Source: Gordonia neofelifaecis NRRL B-59395
GTDB lineage: Bacteria; Actinomycetota; Actinomycetes; Mycobacteriales; Mycobacteriaceae
Direction of reading: 5' to 3'
Length of the DNA: 64,000 nucleotides
NCBI RefSeq assembly: GCF_000192435.1
Contig: NZ_AEUD01000009.1
Coordinates: forward strand, 1 to 64,000
Below the pieces are notes generated by a model, which saw nothing but the letters and a program-made list of their open reading frames with translations, made no database searches and was not told where the DNA came from. Made by a program: the position numbers and the translations under genes. Within the stretch, counting starts at the first letter, position 1, and every line of letters starts with the position of its first letter. Positions 42,911 through 52,248 of this stretch are shown here, one piece after another.

Positions 42911-45900
42911 GTGTTCGGATCCATCGGCTCATTCGTCTACCGAATGCGCTACACCGTCATCGCCGTCCTCGTCGCACTGATGGGCGGTCTGGGACTGTAC
43001 GGCATCAACCTGTCGCAGTACCTGTCCCAGAGCGGGTGGTTCGATCCGCACTCGGAGTCCGCCGTCGGCTCGGTGATCGCCGATACCGCGCTCGGGCGCG
43101 ATCACAAGTCCGATGTGATCCTGTTGATAACGCCCCCCGAGGGCACCAAGGTCGACGATCCGGCATTCGGCGCCAAGATCGAGAACATCGTCAACAACCT
43201 GGTCAAGCAGTACCCCGACATCGTCAGCCGGGACAGTTCCGACGGGCACGCCGGCCTCATCGACCCCTTCGAGCCCGCCGACGCCGGCGCCGGTCAGACC
43301 GCCGCCGAGATGAAGCAGTCCCGGATGTGGACGCCGGACCGAAAACACGCGTTCATCTCCATCGGTGTCGCGGGTGACGACGACACCACGATCCTGAACA
43401 ACTACAAGACGATCGAACCGTTCTTCGACGGGCTCGCGGAGAGATACGACCTGCCGGGAACGCAGTTCCAGCTGGCGGGTCTGCAACCGATAGCCGCCGC
43501 CATGAGCAAGGGCATGGAGGACGACATCTCGCGCGCCGAGGTGATCGCACTCCCCGTTGTCGCTCTCATGCTGCTGTTCGTCTTCGGCGGGGTGGTGGCC
43601 GCGGTACTGCCGGTGTTCATCGGCGGCATCACCATCGCCGGCTCGCTCGGCATCATGAAGATCCTGGCGCAGATCACCGAGCTGAACATCTTCGCCCAAT
43701 CGGTCGTCACGCTGATCGGTCTGGGCATCGCGATCGACTACGGCCTGTTCATCGTCAGCAGATTCAGAGAAGAGCTGGCCGAGGGGTACACGGTCAAGGC
43801 CGCGGTCCGAAGAACCGTGATGACCGCCGGCCAGACGGTCGTCTTCTCGGCGACCATCATCGTCGCCGCGCTCGCCTGCCTGCTGATGTTCCCGCAGGCG
43901 TTCCTGAAGTCCGTCGCCTACGGCGCCATCGCCTCGGTCGGCCTCGCCGCGGTGCTGTCGATCACGGTGCTGCCCGCGATCCTGGCGATCCTGGGCACTC
44001 GGATCGACGCCCTGAGCCTGCCGTTCCTGAACCGCAGCAAGACGCGCGAAGAGGTCGAAGAGGGCTTCTGGGGCCGTCTCGCCGGATGGGTGATGCAGAA
44101 CCCGGTCAAGACCGCGGTGCCCACCGTGCTGCTGCTCCTGGCGCTGATCATCCCGTTCGGCAACATCCAGTTCGGCGGCATGACGGAGGCCTACCTGCCG
44201 CCGGACAACGCGAACCGGATCGCGCAGGAGGACTTCGACAAGTACTTCCCGACCGAGCGCACCGAAGATCTCAAGCTGATCGTGACCTACGACCAGAACA
44301 CCGAGGACGCGGCGGGCAAGATCCAGCGGATCGCCGACGAGGCCAACCAGATCCCCGGCTTCACCAAGCAGTTCTCGCCGACCGCCGACGGCGGCGCCCT
44401 CGAGGGCATCTACGGCGACGAGGAGACCGGCCTGGGCGTCACGCAGATGTCCGCGGGCCTGGTGGATCGCAACACCGCGCCCGAGGCGATCAAGAAACTC
44501 CGTGAGATCGACGACCAGGGCATGACCGTTTACGTCGCGGGCACGCCGACACTGACCCAGGACTCCATCGACTCGCTGATCAAGCTGCTGCCGTGGATGG
44601 CGATCCTGCTGGTCCTGGTCACCGGTCTGCTGATGTTCCTGGCCTTCGGTTCGGTGATCCTGCCGATCAAGGCCGCGCTGATGACCGCGCTGGGCCTCGG
44701 CGCGACACTCGGCATCCTGACGTGGATCTTCATCGACGGCCACGGCTCGTCGATCGCGAACTTCACGCCCGGCCCGCTGTTCGCTCCGGTCCTGGTGCTG
44801 ATCATCGCGATCATCTACGGGCTCTCGACGGACTACGAGATATTCCTGCTCTCCCGGATGGTCGAGGCCAGACAGCAGGGTGCGTCGACCACCGAGGCGA
44901 TCCGGACGGGCACCGCCCACACCGGCCGCATCATCACCGCGGCCGCCGCGATCCTGGTGGTCGTGACCGGCGCGTTCGGTCTGTCGGACATCGTGATGAT
45001 GAAGTACATCGCCTACGGCATGATCGCGGCGCTGATCCTCGACGCCACGGTGATCCGCATGCTGCTGGTTCCCTCGATCATGAAGCTCCTCGGCGACGAC
45101 TGCTGGTGGTCGCCGCGCTGGATGCAGCGTCTGCAGCAGAAGATCGGTCTCGGCGAAGCGATCCTCGAGGACGACCCGAGCCAGAAGCGTCCCGACTACT
45201 TCGAGGCAGTGGCCGCGGGCACCTCCGGCGGCGTGGTCGCCGCAGCCGAGGCCCCGACCACCGCCATGCGGGTTCCCGAGCGGACGGCTCCCCGTCAGGT
45301 CGCCGGACGCGCGGAGCCGACCGGCCGACGGCGCACCCTGTCCCGCCAGGACGCCCACCGGACCGGCGCCGACAGCGGTCCGCAGCCGACCGCGGACAGC
45401 ACGCTCGACGAGTTGGTCGACGACAAGACCGCGTCCGCACCGGCCAAGCGCCCCGACCGTCGGGACTCCGGCCCGGACACCGGCTCGTGGAAGCTCGGCC
45501 TCGGCGGTGTGCGCCAGACCAGTCCCGACCAGCGGCCTCGACCGCAGCCGCAGCCGCAGGCGACGGTCGGCCGACCGGGCCCGTCGCGGGGTCCGGTGAG
45601 CCCGGCTACCAGCGGCTCGCTGCCCGTGGTCGGACGATCACCCGCCGACGGCCTGGCGCCCGCACCAGGAGGTCCGGCTCCGAGCACCGGGCGACGGCCG
45701 ATCGGTGCACCGCCGGTGCCGCCGCGCCGCGTCCCGCCTCGTCAGGTGGTGCCGGATCAGCCGGCGCCGCAGCCACCGGCACGACCGCAGCGGACCGCAC
45801 CGGCGCCGCGACCGGTCCAGCCGCAGGCGCAGACTCCGGCACCTGCGGCGCAGGCTCCGGCGCCTCAGCCGAAGCCGGTCCCGAAGCCTGCGCCCACGCC

Positions 45901-46060
45901 ACCGGCTCGGCCGGCCCCGCAGTCCGCCGAGCCGCAGGCCGACGCCGAGTCGCCGGCACCCGCGCGCGAACTTCGACCGGATCGCGGCGACTCCGGGAAT
46001 CAGATCAGCGTGCAGGATCTGCTTCGACGGAGCCGCTCCCAGCAGTCGGACGAGGAATAG
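42911..46060 (+). CDS. mmpL3: MmpL3, trehalose monomycolate exporter
   Basis: The 1049-residue RND-type transporter starts at GTG 42911 with an AGGAAGG site. It has twelve membrane helices. The proton-relay pairs are Asp276-Tyr277 (GIAIDYGLF) and Asp641-Tyr642 (LSTDYEIFLLSRM). Two periplasmic porter domains lie between helices 1-2 and 7-8, and a Pro-rich cytoplasmic tail of about 300 residues ends in QISVQDLLRRSRS. It flips trehalose monomycolate for mycolic-acid envelope assembly and is essential in mycobacteria. Gene neighbourhood confirms it over other MmpLs. Confidence 0.93.
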   Translation: MFGSIGSFVYRMRYTVIAVLVALMGGLGLYGINLSQYLSQSGWFDPHSESAVGSVIADTALGRDHKSDVILLITPPEGTKVDDPAFGAKIENIVNNLVKQYPDIVSRDSSDGHAGLIDPFEPADAGAGQTAAEMKQSRMWTPDRKHAFISIGVAGDDDTTILNNYKTIEPFFDGLAERYDLPGTQFQLAGLQPIAAAMSKGMEDDISRAEVIALPVVALMLLFVFGGVVAAVLPVFIGGITIAGSLGIMKILAQITELNIFAQSVVTLIGLGIAIDYGLFIVSRFREELAEGYTVKAAVRRTVMTAGQTVVFSATIIVAALACLLMFPQAFLKSVAYGAIASVGLAAVLSITVLPAILAILGTRIDALSLPFLNRSKTREEVEEGFWGRLAGWVMQNPVKTAVPTVLLLLALIIPFGNIQFGGMTEAYLPPDNANRIAQEDFDKYFPTERTEDLKLIVTYDQNTEDAAGKIQRIADEANQIPGFTKQFSPTADGGALEGIYGDEETGLGVTQMSAGLVDRNTAPEAIKKLREIDDQGMTVYVAGTPTLTQDSIDSLIKLLPWMAILLVLVTGLLMFLAFGSVILPIKAALMTALGLGATLGILTWIFIDGHGSSIANFTPGPLFAPVLVLIIAIIYGLSTDYEIFLLSRMVEARQQGASTTEAIRTGTAHTGRIITAAAAILVVVTGAFGLSDIVMMKYIAYGMIAALILDATVIRMLLVPSIMKLLGDDCWWSPRWMQRLQQKIGLGEAILEDDPSQKRPDYFEAVAAGTSGGVVAAAEAPTTAMRVPERTAPRQVAGRAEPTGRRRTLSRQDAHRTGADSGPQPTADSTLDELVDDKTASAPAKRPDRRDSGPDTGSWKLGLGGVRQTSPDQRPRPQPQPQATVGRPGPSRGPVSPATSGSLPVVGRSPADGLAPAPGGPAPSTGRRPIGAPPVPPRRVPPRQVVPDQPAPQPPARPQRTAPAPRPVQPQAQTPAPAAQAPAPQPKPVPKPAPTPPARPAPQSAEPQADAESPAPARELRPDRGDSGNQISVQDLLRRSRSQQSDEE

Positions 46061-46093
46061 GTAGCGCGAAACCCGGCGGTTAGGCTGGAACGC

Positions 46094-47281
46094 ATGCCCA
46101 ACGACGACGCCGACCACGTCGCCGCGGATCAGCCGCGGAACAGTGCGTCACAGACCAAGTGGCGTCGTCGGCTCCGCTGGATCCTGATCGTCGTGGTGAT
46201 CACGATCCTGACGGTCGAAGGCGTGATCATCTGGCCGCAACTCGCCCAGGCGTGGGCCCGGATCGGCGACCTCCGCTGGCAGTGGGTGCTGCTGTCGATC
46301 GTGGCCGCGATGCTGTCGATGGACAGCTACGCGCAGGTCCAGCGCGTGCTGATGCGCTCGGCCGGTGTCCGGGTCCGACAACGCGAGTCGCTCGCGGTGA
46401 TCCTGGCCTCGAACTCGGTCTCCCAGACCATGCCGGGCGGACAGGTGCTCGCCCCCGCCTTCATCTACCGGGAGAGTCGCCGGTGGGGGGCGACCCCGGT
46501 CGTCGCCTCATGGCAGCTGGTGATGTCCGGTCTCCTCGCCGGTGCCGGTCTGGCACTTCTCGGTCTCGGCGGCGCCCTGCTCGCCGGCGCCAAGACCAGC
46601 CCGTTCTCAGTGATCTTCAGCGTCTCCGCGTTCGTCGTCTTCGTGGCGATCGTGCAGTACATGGCCAGTCATCCGCAGGTGCTGGAGACCATCGCCGCGC
46701 GGATCCTGGGCTGGTTCAACCGGCTGCGCGATCGCCCCGCCGAATACGGGACCGACAAGCTGCACCAGATCATCACCCAGCTGCAGGCGGTCAAGCTGGA
46801 CCGCCGGAACGCCATCGAGGCGTTCGGCTGGAGCCTCTTCAACTGGGTCGCGGACGTCGTCTGTCTGGCGGCGGCCTGCTATGCCGTCGACGCGCACCCG
46901 TCCATCTCCGGCCTGATGGTGGCCTACGCGGCGGGCAAGGCCGTCGGCACCGCAGTCCCGCTGCTGCCCGCCGGTCTCGGCGTCGTCGACGGCGTGCTGG
47001 TCGCGGCACTGGTGTCGGCGGGCATGCCGACCGCCGACGCGATCACCGCGGTGGTGATCTACCGGATCGTGAGCTACGTGCTCGTCTCGATCGTCGGCTG
47101 GGCGGTCATCGCGATCCGGTACCGCGGCGCCTTCAAATCCCGGAAGAGCCTGGACGAGGAGATCGCCGAGGACACCACCCAGAAGAATCCCGCGATCGAC
47201 CCGCGCCGCCTCGGGCCCGGACCCGACCGCCGCGGACCCGGCCCCGGCCCTGGCGAGACGCCGGACACAGGCGGGCGCTGA
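46094..47281 (+). CDS. Flippase-like domain membrane protein (YbhN/LPG synthase TM family)
   Basis: The 395-residue protein has about eight membrane helices and family motifs SNSVSQTMPGGQVLAPAFIYR, FGWSLFNWVADVVCLAAACYA and LLPAGLGVVDGVLVAALV...YRIVSYVLVSIVGW. This family includes lipid flippase-like parts of MprF and YbhN. It follows mmpL3 by 33 bp, as Rv0204c-type genes flank mmpL3 in mycobacteria. A role in moving lipids to the outer leaflet is plausible but unproven. Confidence 0.83.
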   Translation: MPNDDADHVAADQPRNSASQTKWRRRLRWILIVVVITILTVEGVIIWPQLAQAWARIGDLRWQWVLLSIVAAMLSMDSYAQVQRVLMRSAGVRVRQRESLAVILASNSVSQTMPGGQVLAPAFIYRESRRWGATPVVASWQLVMSGLLAGAGLALLGLGGALLAGAKTSPFSVIFSVSAFVVFVAIVQYMASHPQVLETIAARILGWFNRLRDRPAEYGTDKLHQIITQLQAVKLDRRNAIEAFGWSLFNWVADVVCLAAACYAVDAHPSISGLMVAYAAGKAVGTAVPLLPAGLGVVDGVLVAALVSAGMPTADAITAVVIYRIVSYVLVSIVGWAVIAIRYRGAFKSRKSLDEEIAEDTTQKNPAIDPRRLGPGPDRRGPGPGPGETPDTGGR

Positions 47282-47310
47282 ACCGAGCTCCGCTGACTAC
47301 CGTGGAGGTC

Positions 47311-47724
47311 ATGAGTACCCTCGCCCCGGTCGCGTCCGCTCAACGACGCCTCGCGCTCCCCGCCGTCGCCGATGTCGTAGCCCTCTGCGTCTTCGTCGCG
47401 ATCGGCCGCAGCAGCCATGATGAGGCGGGTTCGCTGACCGGATTCGTGACCACGCTCTGGCCGTTCCTGTGCGGCGCGATCGTCGGCTGGGCGGCGACCG
47501 CCGCGCTGCGCCGGGGTCGCAGCTTCACTCCCGCGGCGCTCTGGCCCGCCGGGGTGATCGTGTGGGTCTCGACGGTCGTGGTCGGCATGGTCTTGCGCGT
47601 GGTGTCCGGACAGGGCACGGCGCTCTCGTTCTGCATCGTCGCCTCGATCGCCACCGCGGTACTGCTGCTCGGTTGGCGAGCCGTCGCTGCCGCGGTGGGT
47701 CGCCGCCGGATCAGCGCGTCGTGA
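47311..47724 (+). CDS. DUF3054 family membrane protein
   Basis: The 137-residue protein has four helices with VADVVALCVFVAIGRSSHDE and LWPFLCGAIVGWAATAAL, the typical DUF3054 layout in actinobacteria. Function unknown. The ATG follows a GGAGG site. It overlaps the pseudo-PBP gene by 14 bp in the convergent sense. Confidence 0.82.
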   Translation: MSTLAPVASAQRRLALPAVADVVALCVFVAIGRSSHDEAGSLTGFVTTLWPFLCGAIVGWAATAALRRGRSFTPAALWPAGVIVWVSTVVVGMVLRVVSGQGTALSFCIVASIATAVLLLGWRAVAAAVGRRRISAS

Positions 47725-49339
47725 AGTACTTCTGCGCGACCTGCAGCGCCGCGGTTCCGGACTTCTCGCCCTCGCAGTAGATCACGATCACTTCGCCGCC
47801 CTGTGAGCCGACGAACCAGCCCGGCCCCTGAGGTCCGTTGGTGCCGACCAGCGCGCGCAGTCCGGGCGCCTTCGTCAGGTCGCTGGCGTCGCCGGTCTTC
47901 GCGGTCGTCTCCATGCTTGCGCGGATCTGCCGGACGACGGCGTCGTCGAGCTTGCCCATCTCGCCACCGGTGACCTTGGTCTTCGACCCCTTGATCACGT
48001 ACGGCTGCGCCGGATCGTTGTCGCCGGACCGTTCCAGCGCCACGCCCAGCGCCGCCATGTTCAGCATCGACGCCGTGTAGTCGGTCGGGTGGTACGCGGC
48101 GGACGAGACCTTGGGCGTCGTCCCGCTCGGCAGGCTCATACCCGGCACGGTGAACGTCAGGCCGAGGCCCAGCGAGTGGAGCACCGGCTCGGCGCTCTTC
48201 TGGTCGCTGCCCTTGCCCGCCGCGTCGACCGCGTCGAACACCGGGTTCAGGGTGGTGCCGACCGGATACGCGACGCCCGCCTCGATGTTCCGCGCCGCGG
48301 CCGCGTCGTTCTGCGCCATCGCCCGGATCGCCCCCGTCGAGGCGTCGACCGTCATCATCGTCGCGGGCTGCGCCACCTCGACCACGGCGTCGCCGAGGGT
48401 GAGCTGCTCATTGGGGTCCACCGTGGTCTGCACATCGGGCCCGGCACCGCCCTGGTGGCCGGCGAGCTGCTGCGGCGGCGCTCCCGGCGCGACGAGCTGG
48501 ACCTGCCAGCCCGCGGTGGCATCCCGGATGGCGTTCCAGTAGTTGGTGAGCCCCGAGCTCAGCGGGGTCGACAACCGTCGGTCGCTCATCACGAGCATGC
48601 CCGACTTGTTGACATTCACCCCGGCGATGCGCGACGGATCGGAGTCGAGCTGCTGCATGTCGGCGTCGCGGAGGGTCACCGCGACGACCGGCTGTCCCTG
48701 CGACGCGACCAGCTTGTCGTTGATCGCCTTGGCGGTCACCATCGGTGCGACGGGCGCGACGGCCGCGACGAGCGCGCGCACCGACTTCTCGAGGTCCTTC
48801 GTCGCCGCCGGATCGATGGTGATCTCGTTGACCGGTTCCATCTGCATGAGCGGCTTGCCCGCGGCGGTCCGGACGGTCGGCGCGGGGGTGGCATCGGTCC
48901 GGATCTCCTGGAGTCGACCGTCGGCGGTGAGCCCGGTGTACAGCAGGCCCGGATCCCACTGCACCTTCCATCCCGACGACAGCTGACGGGCCGAACCGGA
49001 GGTCTTGGTCTCGAAGGTCCGGTCGCCGGCCCATTTCCACGTGGTCTTGAGGGTGAAGGAGGCGCTGCCGTCGCTGTACTCGACCAGCCTGCCGGTGTCG
49101 ACCGAGACGTCCTTCGGGTGCATGCCTGCGAAGGTGACACCCAGCGATTCCGCGGCCTGACTCGGCGACGTCGTGAGATCGGCGGCGGCCTGCGTGTCCT
49201 GACGGCTGACCGCGTCCGCGAAGTCCTTGACGGCCCGCGAGGCGTCGGAATCGTCTCCTGAGGAGCAGGATGCCATGGCGAGAACCATGGCCAGCGCAGT
49301 GATGACGGCGAGCAGCGCTCTTCCAGTCCGCGAAACCAT
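47711..49339 (-). CDS. PBP-like lipoprotein with degenerate transpeptidase motif
   Basis: The 542-residue protein has a lipoprotein signal (MVSRTGRALLAVITALAMVLAMASC) followed by an NTF2/MecA_N-like domain and a transpeptidase-like domain. It resembles the Rv2864c-type PBP lipoprotein. The active-site SxxK region reads YPVGTTLNPVF, with Thr362 and Asn365 where Ser and Lys are required, so acylation is unlikely. A KTG motif (TAKTG, Lys481) remains. It is anchored outside the membrane and may be a scaffolding pseudoenzyme. ATG 49339 is chosen because the signal peptide starts there. Confidence 0.85.
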   Translation of the reverse strand: MVSRTGRALLAVITALAMVLAMASCSSGDDSDASRAVKDFADAVSRQDTQAAADLTTSPSQAAESLGVTFAGMHPKDVSVDTGRLVEYSDGSASFTLKTTWKWAGDRTFETKTSGSARQLSSGWKVQWDPGLLYTGLTADGRLQEIRTDATPAPTVRTAAGKPLMQMEPVNEITIDPAATKDLEKSVRALVAAVAPVAPMVTAKAINDKLVASQGQPVVAVTLRDADMQQLDSDPSRIAGVNVNKSGMLVMSDRRLSTPLSSGLTNYWNAIRDATAGWQVQLVAPGAPPQQLAGHQGGAGPDVQTTVDPNEQLTLGDAVVEVAQPATMMTVDASTGAIRAMAQNDAAAARNIEAGVAYPVGTTLNPVFDAVDAAGKGSDQKSAEPVLHSLGLGLTFTVPGMSLPSGTTPKVSSAAYHPTDYTASMLNMAALGVALERSGDNDPAQPYVIKGSKTKVTGGEMGKLDDAVVRQIRASMETTAKTGDASDLTKAPGLRALVGTNGPQGPGWFVGSQGGEVIVIYCEGEKSGTAALQVAQKYFTTR

Positions 49340-49460
49340 AGTCTCAATTATCACTTCATTCCCATCCGTTTCTCTGGCCACATGCTCGCATTCCGGGAAC
49401 TATGTGGTCACAATCGCACAACGCGACGCTCGGGGCATCCGTTCCGGCCGACCGAGGACA

Positions 49461-50195
49461 ATGGACTCTATGACCAGGTCCATCCTCCGCTCGGCCGAGC
49501 GCGCCCGCACGACGACCGACTGGCTCGAGTCCGCCCATTCGTTCTCGTTCGGCGACAATTACGACCCGGCGAACACTCACCACGGCGTGCTGCTGGTCCA
49601 GAACGAGGACGTGATCCGGCCCGGGCAGGGCTTCGACACCCACCCGCACGCGGACACCGAGATCATCACCTGGGTGCTGTCCGGTTCGCTGGTGCACCAG
49701 GACTCCGAGGGGCACAGCGGCGTGATCTATCCGGGGCTGGCCCAGCGCATGAGCGCGGGCACCGGCATCCGGCACTCCGAACGCAACGACGACGCCGAGT
49801 CCGGCGACCGGCCCGTACACCTGATCCAGATGTGGGTGATGCCGGACGAGTACGGGATCGATCCCGGCTACGAGCAGCTCGACATCGCAGGCGAACTCCA
49901 GCCGGGGCGCCTGGTCGCCGTCGCGTCGGGTTCACCGCGTCACGATTCGGCGATCCGCATCGCCAATCGCGGCGCGACGCTGTCGGCCGCCAGACTCGCG
50001 CCGGGGCAGCAGATCGTCGTGCCGACGTCGCGTTTCACCCACCTGTTCGTCACCGGCGGAGAAATCGAGGTCGACGGCGAGCGGCTCGGCGGGTCGGACG
50101 CCCTGCGCGCCGACGACTTCGGCGGCTCCACGGTCCGGGCGATCACTGACGCCGAGGTGCTGGTGTGGTCCATGGACACCCGCCTCGGGGAATAA
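49461..50195 (+). CDS. Pirin family protein
   Basis: The 244-residue bicupin has the pirin N-terminal metal site: GFDTHPHADTEIITWVLSG and SAGTGIRHSERN, with the histidines binding iron or another metal. The C-terminal cupin is shorter. Pirins act as quercetinases or metal-sensing coregulators; the role here is open. ATG 49461 and ATG 49470 are both possible starts; the GAGG site is better spaced for neither. Confidence 0.85.
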   Translation: MDSMTRSILRSAERARTTTDWLESAHSFSFGDNYDPANTHHGVLLVQNEDVIRPGQGFDTHPHADTEIITWVLSGSLVHQDSEGHSGVIYPGLAQRMSAGTGIRHSERNDDAESGDRPVHLIQMWVMPDEYGIDPGYEQLDIAGELQPGRLVAVASGSPRHDSAIRIANRGATLSAARLAPGQQIVVPTSRFTHLFVTGGEIEVDGERLGGSDALRADDFGGSTVRAITDAEVLVWSMDTRLGE

Positions 50196-50223
50196 TCGCG
50201 GCGCCGATGTCACTATGGAGAGC

Positions 50224-52197
50224 GTGACTATCGAGCAGACCTCCGGGCTCGACCTCGAGTGGGTCGAGAACTCCGTACGCGCCGCAGACGACCTTTTCAC
50301 GCACGTCAACGGGAAGTGGCTGGTGAGCCATGAGATCCCCGACGACCGCAGCATCGACGGCGCCTTCCACGTGTTGCGCGACAACGCCGAAGCCGACGTC
50401 CGGACCATCGTCGAGGAATGCGCCGACGGTGCGCCCGAGCCGGGGACCCCGGCCGCCAAGATCGGCGATCTGTACGCGTCGTTCATGGACACCGACCGCG
50501 TCGAGGAACTCGGCATCGAGCCGATCGCCGACCGGTTGCGGGAGATCGCCGCGATCGCCGACACCGGCGAACTGGCGGCGCTGCTGGGACGGATGCAGCG
50601 CGAGGGCGTCGGCGGCCTGTTCGGCTTCTACGTCGACACCGACGCGCGTCAGTCCGACCGCTACCTGGTCCACCTCACGCAGAGCGGGCTGGGTCTGCCC
50701 GACGAGTCGTACTACCGCGAGGAGAACCACGCGGCCACGCGGGAGGCGTACCGCACGCACGTAGCGGCGATGCTGGCCCTGGCCGGCGCGGCCGACGCCA
50801 CCGAGCAGGCCGCGGCGATCTTCGACCTCGAGACCGCGATCGCCGCGCACCACTGGGACGTGGTCCGACGCCGCGACGCCGAGGCCTCGTACAACCTCCG
50901 GACTCTCGCCGAGTTCACCGACCTCGCAGCCGGATTCGACGTACCCAGCTGGCTGGGCGGCCTCGACGCGGGCGAGACGTTCGGCGAGGTGATCGTCGGA
51001 CAGCCGTCGTTCATCGAAGGCGCCGCGGCGCTCGTCGAGTCCGCGCCGCTGGAGTCGTGGAAGAGCTGGCTCACGTGGCGGTTGCTGCGCACCGTCGCGC
51101 CGTATCTGTCCAGCGCGTTCGTCGATGAGAATTTCGCCTTCTACGGCAAGACTCTCACCGGCGCAGAAGTGATCCGGGACCGCTGGAAGCGCGGCGTCGG
51201 ATTCGTCGAGCAGGCGGCCGGGTTCGCCGTCGGCGAGGTGTACGTGGAGCGGCATTTCCCGCCGGAGGCCAAGGCCCGGATGGACGAGTTGATCGCGAAC
51301 CTCGTCGAGGCCTACCGCCGCAACATCAGCGACCTGCCGTGGATGACGCCCGCGACGCGCGCCAAGGCGCTCGCCAAGCTCGACAAGTTCACCCCCAAGA
51401 TCGGCTACCCGGCCTCCTGGATCGACTACTCGACACTCGAGGTCGATCGGGGCGATCTCATCGGCAACTCGCGGCGCGCGGCGGTATTCGAGAACGCTCG
51501 CGAGCTCCGCAAGATCGGCGGACCCGTCGACCGCGACGAGTGGTTCATGACCCCGCAGACGGTCAACGCCTACTACAACCCGGGCATGAACGAGATCGTG
51601 TTCCCGGCGGCCATCCTGCAGCCGCCGTTCTTCGATCCCGACGCCGACGATGCGGCCAACTACGGCGGCATCGGCGCGGTGATCGGCCACGAGATCGGTC
51701 ACGGCTTCGACGACCAGGGCGCCAAGTACGACGGCGACGGCAATCTCGTCGACTGGTGGACCGACGACGACCGCACGGAGTTCGGCAAGCGGACGTCCGC
51801 GCTGGCCGCGCAGTACAGCGAGTTCACGCCCGAGGGTCTGGACGAGAAGTACAAGGTCAACGGTGAGTTCACCCTTGGCGAGAACATCGGCGATCTCGGC
51901 GGGCTGTCGATCGCGCTGGTCGCGTACGGCGTCGCGCTCGAGAAGTCGGGAGTCGACGCGCCGATCATCGACGACCTCACCGGCATTCAGCGCGTCTTCT
52001 TCAACTGGGCGCAGATCTGGCGGACCAAGACGCGCGACGAGGAGGCGATCCGTCGCCTGTCGATCGACCCGCACTCGCCGCCCGAGTTCCGCTGCAACGG
52101 AGTGGTCCGAAACGTGGACGCGTTCTACGAGGCCTTCGACGTCGCCCCCGGTGACGCCCTCTACCTGGCCGAGGAGGAACGAGTCCGGATCTGGTGA
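50224..52197 (+). CDS. M13 family zinc metallopeptidase
   Basis: The 657-residue neprilysin-like protein has the zinc motif HEIGH (about 489-493) and the third ligand in ENIGDLGG (Glu553, Asp557). NAYYNPGMNEIVFPA substrate strand also fits. GTG 50224 has a GGAGAGC site; ATG 50215 would overlap it. No signal peptide is seen, so it is probably intracellular or exported by another route. It likely cleaves small peptides. Confidence 0.9.
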   Translation: MTIEQTSGLDLEWVENSVRAADDLFTHVNGKWLVSHEIPDDRSIDGAFHVLRDNAEADVRTIVEECADGAPEPGTPAAKIGDLYASFMDTDRVEELGIEPIADRLREIAAIADTGELAALLGRMQREGVGGLFGFYVDTDARQSDRYLVHLTQSGLGLPDESYYREENHAATREAYRTHVAAMLALAGAADATEQAAAIFDLETAIAAHHWDVVRRRDAEASYNLRTLAEFTDLAAGFDVPSWLGGLDAGETFGEVIVGQPSFIEGAAALVESAPLESWKSWLTWRLLRTVAPYLSSAFVDENFAFYGKTLTGAEVIRDRWKRGVGFVEQAAGFAVGEVYVERHFPPEAKARMDELIANLVEAYRRNISDLPWMTPATRAKALAKLDKFTPKIGYPASWIDYSTLEVDRGDLIGNSRRAAVFENARELRKIGGPVDRDEWFMTPQTVNAYYNPGMNEIVFPAAILQPPFFDPDADDAANYGGIGAVIGHEIGHGFDDQGAKYDGDGNLVDWWTDDDRTEFGKRTSALAAQYSEFTPEGLDEKYKVNGEFTLGENIGDLGGLSIALVAYGVALEKSGVDAPIIDDLTGIQRVFFNWAQIWRTKTRDEEAIRRLSIDPHSPPEFRCNGVVRNVDAFYEAFDVAPGDALYLAEEERVRIW

Positions 52198-52248
52198 CGC
52201 GGACTCGCCGGAGGCGCGATACCGGACCGATCGTGTAGACACGATGGC

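Noticed and set aside
42929..45358. 809-residue minus-strand open frame
   Set aside because: It lies opposite mmpL3 and has the His/Gln/Asp-rich composition of an antisense frame.
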